From Candidatus Omnitrophota bacterium (GTDB lineage Bacteria; Omnitrophota; Gorgyraeia; Tantalellales; Tantalellaceae): a stretch of 39,396 nucleotides of DNA. The stretch covers positions 1 through 39,396 of the forward strand of contig WJMG01000081.1 of the NCBI GenBank assembly GCA_014728075.1. Reading direction: 5' to 3'. The notes beneath the pieces are model-generated. The model did not search any database, had not been told where the DNA came from, and worked only from the letters and a program-made list of their open reading frames with translations. This document shows positions 16,033-23,781 of the stretch, piece by piece (the first letter of the stretch is position 1; every line of letters starts with the position of its first letter). The translations under genes and the position numbers were made by a program.

Positions 16033-18549
16033 TTACTTCTCCAACCGCCGTGCCACTTTTTCTATGATATACGCTTCTATGATATCATTCTTCTTTATAC
16101 CGTTATATCCGTTGATGGAAATACCGCATTCGAACCCCTCCCTGACATCACGGACATCATCCTTGAACCTTTTCAGAGAGTTTATAGTTCCCTCGAAAAC
16201 GGCTTCCTGGCCTCTTTTCACCCGTATGCGGTCCTTGCGGTGTATAGTACCTTTTGTTACCATACAACCCGCCACATTTCCGTTCCTGGTGGAAAAGACT
16301 TCCCTGACCTGCGCGGCCCCCTGTACGACCTCTTTTTCTTCGGGTTCGAGAAGTCCTTCCATGGCGGCTTTAACATCGGCTATGGCTTCGTAGATAACAT
16401 CATACATTCGTATGTCTATCTTTTCGGATTTGGCAAGCTCTTCGGCCTTTACATCCTTCTTGGTGTGGAACCCTATTATGACCGCGCTGGACACCATGGC
16501 AAGCATAACATCGGATTCGTTAACGCTTCCCGTCGCGCCGTGTATGACCTTAAGTTTGACCTCTTCGGTGGAAAGATCTTCCAGAGAGGTCTGTATAGCT
16601 TCCACGGATCCCTGAACATCGGCCTTGAGAATGACCTTGAGTTCTTTCACATCTCCCGATTGTATCTGGGAGTGAAGATCCTCCAGGGTGACCCTCTGGC
16701 TCCCCGCCATTTTCTTATGGCGCGCCGCGTCCTGCTTCAGGGCGGCAAGCGTTCTCGCTTTTTTCTCGTCCTTGACCACAAAGAATTCGTCACCCGCTAC
16801 CGGCACCCCCTGAAGACCGAGGATCTCGACCGGAGTAGCCGGACCCGCTTCATTTACCCTTTCTCCCCTGTCGTTTATCATCGCCTTGACCTTGCCGTAA
16901 AAAGACCCCGTAAAAACGATGTCGCCCTGTTTAAGCGTCCCGTTCTGAACGAGGAAGGTCGCGACTATACCCTGTCCCTGTGTCTTTTTACCCTCTATAA
17001 CGACTCCGCGGGCCCTGACATTGGGATTGCACTTGAGCTCCAGAAGCTCCGATTCTAGCATGAGCATTTCTACCAGATTGCCTACACCTTCTCCGGTAAC
17101 AGCGGAAACCTCCACCATGACGGTATCGCCTCCCCAGTCCTCCGCCGCGAGACCCTCGGTCTGGAGTTCGTTCTTTACCCTGTCGGGATTAGCCCCGGGA
17201 AGGTCGCATTTGTTTATCGCGACAACGATCGGCACCTCGGCGGCCCGGGCATGGTCTATCGCCTCTTTCGTCTGCGGCATGACCCCGTCGTCGGCGGCCA
17301 CTACCAGCACGACCACATCTGTCGCGTTTGCGCCTCTGGCCCTCATGGCGGTAAAAGCGGCGTGGCCGGGCGTGTCGAGAAAGGCTACCGCGCCTTTTTC
17401 GGTCTCAACACGGTAAGCTCCTATATGCTGTGTTATACCGCCCTTTTCTCCTTTGGTCACCATGGTATTCCGTATGTAGTCGAGAAGGGATGTCTTCCCG
17501 TGGTCAACATGGCCCATGAAAGTAACTATGGGAGCCCTGCTTTCCTTCCCTTCTTTTTCTTCGGATACGAGCGTTTCCTCGTCGTGCTCCTCGACAAGCT
17601 CCTTCTCTATGCTTTCCATCGTCTCCGCCACTTCCAGCTCGAAGCCGAAGTTCTTGAGCATATCCCTGACCACTTCTTCGTCAAGGTCCTGGTTTATATT
17701 TATGAAGGCGCCTTTCCCCATGACATATTGAAGAAGTTCGTTGGGTTTTTTACTCATCATGGGAGCGAGGGTCCTTATATTCACCGGAAAATGGACTTCC
17801 AGTTTCTGGGGCGTTTTCCTTTCAGCGGTCTGGGGAGCCGAAGAAGACTTGCCGGGATATTTTCCGGTACGCTTCATTTTAGTCCACTTTTTAAGCTTAG
17901 CGAAGGCCGGCCTCTCTTTTGCTTTCGCCGAAGCCTCTTCCGCGGCTTTTTTCGATCTCTCGGATTTTTTGAGCTTCTTTTCGGATCTGGCCTTCGCGGG
18001 TCTCGACCTTTCCTTTTTAAGGTCCTCGACCATATCCTTTACGGGCTTTTCCTCCACGACCTCGGCCTCTGAAGGTTTCGCTCTCTTCACTATCGTGATC
18101 TCTCTCAGTTTCGGAGGAAGCTGGGACTTTTTATCTTTCCCGGCCTTCTTTTCCGCTTTTTCTTTCTTCTTTTTAGCCTCTTTGGGCTCAGCGCCTTCCT
18201 CTGGCCCCTTTTCGGCCTTTTTCTTATCCTCTTCTTCAGAAGGTTTTTCTGAAGCTTCGGCCTTTTTCGCTTTTTCGGGCTTTGCCTTTTTTTCTTCGGG
18301 TTTTTCTTCTTTCTTGGCCTTTTTCGCGGTTTTCTTCACCGCCTTCTTTTTCACGGTTTTTTTCTTGGCCGCTTTTTTGGGCTTTGCCGCGGCCGAACCA
18401 CCGAGTTTTATCCTTAAAAGACCGGCTATTTTCTCATCTACGCTGCTGTTCCCGTCTTCCGCCTCCACATACAGCTTCTGAAGCTGTTCAAGCACTTCAT
18501 CGGCGGAAACGCCTAATTCCTTAGCCAAAGCATTAACTGTAATAGCCAT
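16033..18549 (-). CDS. infB: Translation initiation factor IF-2
   Basis: GTPase that delivers initiator fMet-tRNA to the ribosome. The 838-aa protein has an N-terminal IF2_N motif (residues 2-50). A long Lys/Glu/Ala-rich region (55-220) follows, then a second IF2_N-like segment (~255-310). The G domain carries GHVDHGKTS at 346-354, DTPGHAAF at ~394-401 and NKCD at ~446-449. The beta-barrel and C-terminal fMet-tRNA-binding domains follow. The start codon overlaps the nusA stop by 1 nt (TAATG) with an AGGTG ribosome binding site in nusA. ylxR, rbfA and truB, common neighbours, are not in this run. Confidence 0.98.
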   Translation of the reverse strand: MAITVNALAKELGVSADEVLEQLQKLYVEAEDGNSSVDEKIAGLLRIKLGGSAAAKPKKAAKKKTVKKKAVKKTAKKAKKEEKPEEKKAKPEKAKKAEASEKPSEEEDKKKAEKGPEEGAEPKEAKKKKEKAEKKAGKDKKSQLPPKLREITIVKRAKPSEAEVVEEKPVKDMVEDLKKERSRPAKARSEKKLKKSERSKKAAEEASAKAKERPAFAKLKKWTKMKRTGKYPGKSSSAPQTAERKTPQKLEVHFPVNIRTLAPMMSKKPNELLQYVMGKGAFININQDLDEEVVRDMLKNFGFELEVAETMESIEKELVEEHDEETLVSEEKEGKESRAPIVTFMGHVDHGKTSLLDYIRNTMVTKGEKGGITQHIGAYRVETEKGAVAFLDTPGHAAFTAMRARGANATDVVVLVVAADDGVMPQTKEAIDHARAAEVPIVVAINKCDLPGANPDRVKNELQTEGLAAEDWGGDTVMVEVSAVTGEGVGNLVEMLMLESELLELKCNPNVRARGVVIEGKKTQGQGIVATFLVQNGTLKQGDIVFTGSFYGKVKAMINDRGERVNEAGPATPVEILGLQGVPVAGDEFFVVKDEKKARTLAALKQDAARHKKMAGSQRVTLEDLHSQIQSGDVKELKVILKADVQGSVEAIQTSLEDLSTEEVKLKVIHGATGSVNESDVMLAMVSSAVIIGFHTKKDVKAEELAKSEKIDIRMYDVIYEAIADVKAAMEGLLEPEEKEVVQGAAQVREVFSTRNGNVAGCMVTKGTIHRKDRIRVKRGQEAVFEGTINSLKRFKDDVRDVREGFECGISINGYNGIKKNDIIEAYIIEKVARRLEK

Positions 18550-20048
18550 TAATCACCTGCTCCTGTTTTTTCTTCTTCGTCGGGTTCGGGGGACCCGTCA
18601 TTTTCCTGATCTTCATCCTCATCCGGGCGCACTTCCCCCCGATCTTCACTCTCAAGCTCTCTTTCTTCGACGGGCGCTTCTTCGTGGTCTTCTTTCCCGG
18701 CGTTATCCGTTCCTTGCCCGGAAACCGCTTCTGCGGCCTGCCGGTCTTCTTCGTTGGATCCTTCCTTCTTCTCCGGACCGGGCTCATCTGCATCTTCCCC
18801 GGCGCCGTTATCTTCCTCCGGTGTTCCCTCTTCTTCTCCGGATGGATCTTCTTCGGCTTCTTCTTCTCTCTTTTTCTCTTTTTCCTCTTCTTCCTCGGCT
18901 TCGGCCATTACGGCTTCAAGTGTCCTCTCACACGCCTCGAGTATGCTTTCGGCGGTTTTATTGCCCACTCCGTCCAGTTCCATCAAACCTTCAAGCCCGG
19001 CTTCTCCAAGCTTCCCTATGGTATCAAGCCCCGCCTCCATAAGCACTTCTTTCTGTTTATCGGTAAGGCCTTCTATATCGGAAACCGGGATATCGGCCAT
19101 AGCGGCGGTTTCTTCCGACTCGACTTCCAGCTCCCATCCCAGAAGCCGTGAAGCCATGCGTATGTTGCTGCCCTTTTTCCCGATAACTATCGCCAGCTGG
19201 TCCTTAGGCACCGTAAGGGATATCGTTGTGCTTTCCCTGTCGATTATCATACGCGTTATCGTCGCCGGGCTGAGGGCCGCCTTCAGCAGTTCCCTTATGT
19301 CATCGTTCCACCGTACTATATCTATACGCTCACCGTGCAATTCTTTCACTATGTCCCTTACCCGTGAGCCTCTCATCCCTACGCAGGCTCCGACCGCGTC
19401 TACCTTTTCGTCTTTCGAATAGACCGCGATCTTTGTCCTTTCTCCTGCCTCCCTGGCAATGGACCTTATCTCTACGATACCCTGGGATATTTCCGGGACC
19501 TCAAGCTCGAAAAGTTTCTTGACGAAACCTTCAGCCGCGCGGGACAGTATTATCTCAGGCCCGCCGGGGCCGCGCCGCACTTCTTTAAGATAGGCTCTGA
19601 GCTGTTCGCCCTGACGGAACCTTTCCCGCGGGATCTGCTCCCCTCTGGGCATAATGGCCTCGGTATCGTCAAGCTCAACCACAACACTCCCTTTTTCAAA
19701 TCTGTGGACCGCTCCGCTTATGATAGTCCCTGTCCTGGTTGAATATTTTTCGTAGATCACATCCCTTTCAGCTTCTCTTATTTTCTGAATTATGACCTGT
19801 TTGGCGGTCTGGGCGGCTATTCTGCCGAATCTTTCGGAGTTGACCTCCTCGCCTTCGGAATAAACCTTTATGGCGCCGGAATCGGGGTCCATAGTTACGG
19901 AAATATCCTCTTTGGATATATCGGGGTCATCAATGACTTTCCTCGCGGCGCTTACAAGAGCGCTCTCAATAGCTTCTAAGAGGACTTCCTTGCTTATACC
20001 TTTTTCCCTCTCGATCCTTTCCAGTGCGGCTAAAAATTCTCCGTTCAT
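18549..20048 (-). CDS. nusA: Transcription termination/antitermination factor NusA
   Basis: RNA polymerase-associated factor acting in pausing, termination and rRNA antitermination. The 499-aa product has the N-terminal RNAP-binding domain (1-~125) and an S1 domain (~130-200, TRTGTIISGAVHRF). Two KH domains follow (~230-345, with GACVGMRGSRVRDIVKEL and VIGKKGSNIRMASRLLGWELEV). A helix-hairpin-helix segment (~352-400) contains ELDGVGNKTAESIL. The C-terminal ~90 residues are a strongly acidic Glu/Asp/Gly tail. Located between rimP and infB, the conserved order. Confidence 0.97.
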   Translation of the reverse strand: MNGEFLAALERIEREKGISKEVLLEAIESALVSAARKVIDDPDISKEDISVTMDPDSGAIKVYSEGEEVNSERFGRIAAQTAKQVIIQKIREAERDVIYEKYSTRTGTIISGAVHRFEKGSVVVELDDTEAIMPRGEQIPRERFRQGEQLRAYLKEVRRGPGGPEIILSRAAEGFVKKLFELEVPEISQGIVEIRSIAREAGERTKIAVYSKDEKVDAVGACVGMRGSRVRDIVKELHGERIDIVRWNDDIRELLKAALSPATITRMIIDRESTTISLTVPKDQLAIVIGKKGSNIRMASRLLGWELEVESEETAAMADIPVSDIEGLTDKQKEVLMEAGLDTIGKLGEAGLEGLMELDGVGNKTAESILEACERTLEAVMAEAEEEEEKEKKREEEAEEDPSGEEEGTPEEDNGAGEDADEPGPEKKEGSNEEDRQAAEAVSGQGTDNAGKEDHEEAPVEERELESEDRGEVRPDEDEDQENDGSPEPDEEEKTGAGD

Positions 20049-20141
20049 TTCATCTCCGTTATTTGCGTTTTAAGACCAGACCCTGTCCGGCTTCATATAC
20101 TCACGGGACCGGCCCGCGGCCTTGACCTGTTCTTTACTTCT

Positions 20142-20654
20142 TTACTTCTTTTTCTTCTTGCCTTTCTTGGTAGGCCTCTTGGTTTTCTTTTTCTTGATGT
20201 TCTTTTCGAGGTACAATCTCGCCCCGGCTATGATATCCCTTTCTATATCGACAGGACCGTCTTCTGTCATCAATGTGATCCCGCTGTCGCCTTTAACCTC
20301 GATAAGCTCCCCCGTAAAAGCGTTCTTCCGGTTTAGAGGGGTAAAAAGGCTGACTTTTACTTTACGGCCTTTCGCCCAAAGAAAATCAGGGGTTTCCTTT
20401 AACGCTCTGTCCAGTCCCGGCGAACACACATCTACCAGATAATCCCTGCCCAGAACATCTTCCGCCTCGAGCCAGGAATTCACAATTCGGTTGAATTCCC
20501 CGCATTCATCGAGAGTTATGCCTCCCTCTTTGTCGAGCAGTATCTCCACCGCGAGCGTCCTCCTGCCCTTTACGGACATTCCCACAAGGAGATATCCCCT
20601 GTCCATGGCCAGCTCACTGACGAATTTTTCTATTTTCTCTGGAACATTGAGCAT
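20142..20654 (-). CDS. rimP: Ribosome maturation factor RimP
   Basis: Needed for 30S subunit maturation. The 170-aa protein has the two-domain RimP layout: an N-terminal alpha/beta domain with ILLDKEGGITLDECGEFNR and a DYLVDVCSPGLDRAL motif near residues 75-90, then an SH3-like C-terminal part. It ends in an unusually Lys-rich tail (residues ~153-170). First gene of the nusA-infB run. A terminator for the preceding gene lies 48 nt upstream. Confidence 0.94.
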   Translation of the reverse strand: MLNVPEKIEKFVSELAMDRGYLLVGMSVKGRRTLAVEILLDKEGGITLDECGEFNRIVNSWLEAEDVLGRDYLVDVCSPGLDRALKETPDFLWAKGRKVKVSLFTPLNRKNAFTGELIEVKGDSGITLMTEDGPVDIERDIIAGARLYLEKNIKKKKTKRPTKKGKKKKK

Positions 20655-20701
20655 ATTTTTTTCAAAGCAGTTTTAACGGGATCCGTCGTTCCGTTGACCT
20701 C

Positions 20702-20732
20702 AAAAAAATAAGTGGGCATCTGGCCCACTTAT
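20702..20732 (-). terminator. Rho-independent terminator
   Basis: A perfect 10-bp stem ATAAGTGGGC/GCCCACTTAT with a 5-nt loop spans 20708-20732. On the minus strand it is followed by a run of seven T (20702-20708). It ends the transcript of the secreted repeat protein upstream and separates it from rimP. Confidence 0.9.
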
Positions 20733-20813
20733 CTTCGGTTTCCCTTCGGCAGTATGTTGATTTTATTATAATAATATAGTTATGTCAAGAGGCAAAAAGA
20801 CGATCAAAGGCCT

Positions 20814-21332
20814 TTACCAGCTTTCGGCTTCGGTAGTGCCTTCGGGCCTTCCGTATTTGTCGAAATAGGACACCTCTTCACCCGCTACCGTAGGCCAGGG
20901 ATTGAACTCCTCAGCGGGATCCAGCTTACCTCCACCCACATATTGTTTCCCCACCAGATCGCCTTCATCGTTAAACACTTTTCTTTCAGTGACCCGGCCG
21001 TTGGAATTATAATATGTTTCAGAGGACAGGTTCCCGCCGTCATAAGACCACTTTATTGCCGCCCATCCGTCGGAATTCTCCACAAGCCGTCCTTTCGAAG
21101 AATAGTTGCTCTCGGAAAGCTTATTTCCAGACCTGTCGTAAGTCTCCTTCTCGGAAAGAGTACCGTCCTCCCTGAAATAATCTATTTCTCTTACCGATCC
21201 CGAAGTATAAAATTTTTTGGTCTCCCTTACCTTCCCGTCATCGTAATAAAGCGACCGGTCTTCTTTCGCTGACCCGATAGCCGCGCCCAGAACAAATACC
21301 GTTAAAAGCATTATGCGCGTTACTCTGTTCAT
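20814..21332 (-). CDS. Secreted protein with YwqK/MORN-like repeats
   Basis: A 172-aa exported protein. Residues 1-22 are a signal peptide (basic start, hydrophobic core, SA cleavage region). The rest consists of degenerate ~20-residue repeats of the form YY-x-DGK-x-x-E, K-x-YxSGS-x-x-x-x-YFxEDGTLSE, YDRSGNKLSESNY and YYNSNGRVTERKVF. These resemble the beta-hairpin repeats of YwqK/MORN_2-type proteins. No catalytic motif is visible and the role is unknown. The ATG has a strong AAGGAGG. Monocistronic, with its own terminator. Confidence 0.75.
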   Translation of the reverse strand: MNRVTRIMLLTVFVLGAAIGSAKEDRSLYYDDGKVRETKKFYTSGSVREIDYFREDGTLSEKETYDRSGNKLSESNYSSKGRLVENSDGWAAIKWSYDGGNLSSETYYNSNGRVTERKVFNDEGDLVGKQYVGGGKLDPAEEFNPWPTVAGEEVSYFDKYGRPEGTTEAESW

Positions 21333-21568
21333 TCAGCCCTCCTTTTAATGAAAACATTTTATTACATAAACTCGAGAAGGTAAAGAAGTTTGGCCAGGTC
21401 CAGACTTTTAGACACCTGGTATCAGCTTTCGGCCTCGCCAGGCTAGAGGCGCGGAGCTCGGGGCTGGAGGCATATTGGCTTTCGGTAGCCTATTGACTAT
21501 TGACCGTGGACCATGCTCCTTCGCGGTGCTCGGTACGCGCGACGCGGTTTGCCGATTAAGGGGTGGGA
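21333..21568. other. Non-coding interval with word-like GC-rich sequence
   Basis: Between the secreted-repeat gene and the small-gene cassette, no ORF with a ribosome binding site is seen. The stretch 21405-21540 is made of short related words (CTTTCGGCCTCG, TATTGACTATTGACC, GGTGCTCGGTACGCG), like the other intergenic elements, without a clear foldback. Confidence 0.45.
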
Positions 21569-21601
21569 CAGGTACAGCTTTACTTCCGTACCCGGTACAA
21601 A
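21569..21601. repeat. 33-nt direct repeat, copy 1
   Basis: CAGGTAC-AGCTTTACTTCC-GTACCCGGTAC-AAA recurs at 22544-22576 with one mismatch in 33 positions. Each copy has a small foldback (GGTAC/GTACC). The pair brackets the three-gene AbrB cassette. Confidence 0.85.
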
Positions 21602-21618
21602 AGTTTTCAGGTTATTAA

Positions 21619-21756
21619 CTACTTGACAGGCGCCGTCCTGCAGGTCATTGAAACGCCAAAGTCCTCTTTTCCCCTTAAGTACTCTCCGGCCGTATTGTAT
21701 GCTTCCTCCTCGTCAGGGGCATCGCAGATTATCTCTATGACGGTAATGTATTTCAT
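21619..21756 (-). CDS. Small protein, 45 aa (unrecognised)
   Basis: A short acidic ORF beginning MKYITVIEIICDAP and ending MTCRTAPVK. The ATG is preceded by AAGGAGAAG, a good ribosome binding site, 6 nt away. The predicted structure would start with a beta strand followed by a Glu-rich helix (DEEEAYNTAGEYLRG). It contains two Cys residues. It is the third gene in the AbrB-headed mini-operon, 63 nt after the basic 62-aa gene. I do not recognise the family. Confidence 0.6.
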   Translation of the reverse strand: MKYITVIEIICDAPDEEEAYNTAGEYLRGKEDFGVSMTCRTAPVK

Positions 21757-21819
21757 CTGCTTCTCCTTTCCCGGCACATAGCGGCGTACCGGTCAATAGA
21801 TATCATTAAGGTCTTTGGT

Positions 21820-22008
21820 TTATTTGTCCCGGTTAACCGCCCTGTAGAGAGCGGCGACCTGGTCTTTGTAAAATTTCTCGTAAACCTCTTTAACATCTTT
21901 GGGGCTTACCCGGTTATGCACAGGGTCCACTTTTTTCCGGGGGCCGCCTTTCTTGCCGTAAATTGTGCTGTTCAGCTCACAACCGTGAAGAAATCTTTTC
22001 TTCTTCAT
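21820..22008 (-). CDS. Small basic protein, 62 aa (unrecognised)
   Basis: A Lys/Arg-rich protein beginning MKKKRFLHGCELNST, with a central GPRKK patch and a C-terminal helix (PKDVKEVYEKFYKDQVAALYRAV). The ATG at 22008 overlaps the stop of the AbrB-like gene by one base (TGATG) and has GAGGAG 6 nt upstream. A GTG one codon earlier is also possible. A basic partner directly behind an AbrB-type regulator recalls toxin-antitoxin organisation, but nothing in the sequence shows toxicity or a known fold. Confidence 0.65.
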   Translation of the reverse strand: MKKKRFLHGCELNSTIYGKKGGPRKKVDPVHNRVSPKDVKEVYEKFYKDQVAALYRAVNRDK

Positions 22009-22196
22009 CACTTTCTCCTCTCCGGGTAACTTCTGGGCCCCTGTTTCTTTCTGAATACGACCTTCCCGTCATCTTCTACGACGAACTCTACCTTGTCCCT
22101 GTTCTTTATCCTGAAGTAATTCTGAAGCGCTTTAGGCACGAATATCTGCCCTCTGTCCGATACTGTAGCGAAAAACCTGAACCTGTTCTTTCTCAT
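22008..22196 (-). CDS. AbrB/MazE-type (SpoVT-AbrB fold) DNA-binding protein
   Basis: A 62-aa protein with one swapped-hairpin AbrB domain: FFATVSDRGQIFVPKALQNYF, then a beta strand pair KVEFVVEDDGKVVFRKK (residues ~8-53). Such dimers bind palindromic operators and often autoregulate. Its promoter contains a perfect 18-bp palindrome, the expected target. It has the ribosome binding site TAAGGAG. It is the first gene of a three-gene operon and likely the repressor or antitoxin of the cassette. Confidence 0.85.
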   Translation of the reverse strand: MRKNRFRFFATVSDRGQIFVPKALQNYFRIKNRDKVEFVVEDDGKVVFRKKQGPRSYPERRK

Positions 22197-22220
22197 CGTA
22201 TTCTGTTCTCCTTAATGTTA

Positions 22221-22259
22221 ACAAGTATAGAACAAGTATTAATACTTGTCAAGTACTTG
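22221..22259 (-). promoter_or_regulatory. Consensus promoter with embedded palindromic operator
   Basis: On the minus strand, TTGACA (22247-22252), a 17-nt spacer and TATACT (22224-22229) make a near-perfect promoter for the AbrB-like gene. The perfect palindrome ACAAGTATT-AATACTTGT (22232-22249) fills the spacer. A second small palindrome CAAGTACTTG (22250-22259) covers the -35, and a half-site ACAAGTATA overlaps the -10. This layout would let a bound dimer block RNA polymerase. Confidence 0.85.
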
Positions 22260-22597
22260 AAAAAAATATCGTTCGTGTCGGCTACAGCTCGGGTCTCGTC
22301 CTTCGGCAGGCTGGGATCGATAGCCAAAAGACATGTTAGCTCATATCTCGGAACTCTTAGGGGTTAGAAAGCTCCGGCTAGAACACACTTATGAACTGTG
22401 AATAGTGAATTGTACATGGTCGCCGGAGAAGCGGTGCGCTGACAACCGAAGAAGGCTAAAGGCCCATGTCAGCATCGTGGGAATAAGTGAAAAGTTCAAA
22501 GAAAAAATAAAAAATATCGGAAGTCTGAAGAGATTGGAACAGGCAGGTACCGCTTTACTTCCGTACCCGGTACAAACGATTACCGCTGATCGTCAGA
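22260..22597. other. Gene-free interval, possible remnants
   Basis: About 340 nt between the cassette promoter and the flavoprotein gene. Short plus-strand frames (for example around 22290-22365 and 22405-22600) have no ribosome binding site or recognisable domain and are probably decayed or non-coding sequence. The right end holds the second 33-nt direct repeat. No RNA gene is seen. Confidence 0.4.
22544..22576. repeat. 33-nt direct repeat, copy 2
   Basis: Same orientation as 21569-21601, differing only at position 8 (C for A). It lies just downstream of the flavoprotein stop codon in transcription terms. Confidence 0.85.
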
Positions 22598-23314
22598 TCA
22601 ATACCCCTGGAAATTCTCGAGGATTATCCTTTCATCCGCGACCCCCAGGCCGTCCTTGAGAACACCGACCAGGCTTGTGACCATGGCGGGAGGGCCGCAT
22701 ACATAGAAGGTCCTCTGGTCCTTGTCCGGGATCTCCTCCTCTATCATACAGGAATCTATATACCCTTTTCTTTCGCAAGAACTCTCTCGGGCCTCGGCTT
22801 CCGGTGAAGTCAAAGCGTAAACCACTCTAAATAGAGGGTTTTTCCTCTGCATTCGGTCAAGTTCTTCCCTGAAAATTACGCTGTCGGGGTCGTTGTTGCC
22901 GTAAAGCAGGACGATATCCTTGCAGGAGCCTGTATCGGCGGCGTAACCGCACATGCTTTTGAAAGGGGTGATCCCTATCCCTCCCGAGAGAAAAGCCAGC
23001 TTGTCGCACCTGCTTTCATCCAGAATGAACTTCCCCATAGGCATACGGACCTTTACGGCATCGCCCGGTTCCATGCTCTTCAGAACAGCGGAATAATCAC
23101 TGTCCGTGAAGCGCTTTGTGAACTCCAGGTATTCTTTTTCCGTCGGTGAACTTGAGAAAGAAAAAGCTTTGGGAGTGTCTTTGCCTTTTACCGGGATAGT
23201 AAGTATCATGTACTGCCCCGCCTTGAAATCCGCTTCATCGGGCCTCTCGAACCTGAAGCTGCGGACCCCCGGGACCCGGTCTATGGTCTGTATGAGTTTA
23301 ACGGTGAATTCCAT
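22598..23314 (-). CDS. Ferredoxin-NADP reductase-like FAD oxidoreductase
   Basis: A 238-aa soluble flavoprotein of the FNR superfamily. The N-terminal FAD-binding barrel carries KAGQYMILTIP (~31) and KAFSFSSSP (~50, the RxYS-x-S equivalent). The C-terminal NAD(P)-binding domain carries LSGGIGITPFKSM (~118), LLYGNNDPD (~137) and YVCGPPAMV (~205). No 2Fe-2S or extra domain is present. The electron partner is not indicated by the neighbours, so the physiological role stays open. Confidence 0.88.
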   Translation of the reverse strand: MEFTVKLIQTIDRVPGVRSFRFERPDEADFKAGQYMILTIPVKGKDTPKAFSFSSSPTEKEYLEFTKRFTDSDYSAVLKSMEPGDAVKVRMPMGKFILDESRCDKLAFLSGGIGITPFKSMCGYAADTGSCKDIVLLYGNNDPDSVIFREELDRMQRKNPLFRVVYALTSPEAEARESSCERKGYIDSCMIEEEIPDKDQRTFYVCGPPAMVTSLVGVLKDGLGVADERIILENFQGY

Positions 23315-23430
23315 AATGGCTTCATATCACACACGGAAAAAGGAAAGATCTACAAGGAAAAGCAGACCGTCATATTAAACTGAACATATGCCGGAAAAGT
23401 ACCGTATTCTTTTTCCCTGTATCTTGTAAC

Positions 23431-23781
23431 TTAATCGTTCAACGGTTCCGGATGGAACTTTTCCGCGGCCGAGCTTATAGCTTCTTTATATTTTTCGTCT
23501 ATATCGGTAAAAACGATGGCGGAAAAGGACATATGCGGTATCTGTTCCTCCCGTATGACCTTGCCTCTGCATACTATATCCGTTTCGTTCAGCGAAAACC
23601 TCAATTCCAGCTCGGCTCCCAGCCTTATCTCTTCGTTGTGATAAAAAAGGACTCCTCCCGCGCCTATGTTCAGAACAGCACCGAGGGACCATTTGTCCTT
23701 CTCGCCGCCGGCCTCCCTGAACTCTATGGTCAGGGGTTTCCTCATCCTTTTGTATCTTCTTTTTTCCCTCCCGTCAGACAT
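23431..23781 (-). CDS. PilZ-domain protein
   Basis: A 116-aa single-domain protein with both c-di-GMP-binding signatures of PilZ: RxxxR at residues 8-12 (RRYKR) and NIGAGG at 38-43, in the place of the usual D/N-x-S-x-x-G. It may act as a cyclic di-GMP receptor controlling adhesion or motility. The change from Ser to Ala-like in the second motif could alter affinity. Its start overlaps the proS 3' end by 8 nt. Confidence 0.85.
   Translation of the reverse strand: MSDGREKRRYKRMRKPLTIEFREAGGEKDKWSLGAVLNIGAGGVLFYHNEEIRLGAELELRFSLNETDIVCRGKVIREEQIPHMSFSAIVFTDIDEKYKEAISSAAEKFHPEPLND

Noticed and set aside
17741-18481. Long plus-strand frames opposite infB, nusA and rpsA
   Set aside because: These Phe/Ser-rich frames are antisense shadows of Lys/Glu-rich coding sequence. 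They lack ribosome binding sites and domains.
22405-22659. Plus-strand frame upstream of the flavoprotein gene
   Set aside because: No ribosome binding site, no recognisable domain, and it overlaps the 3' end of the flavoprotein gene and a repeat.
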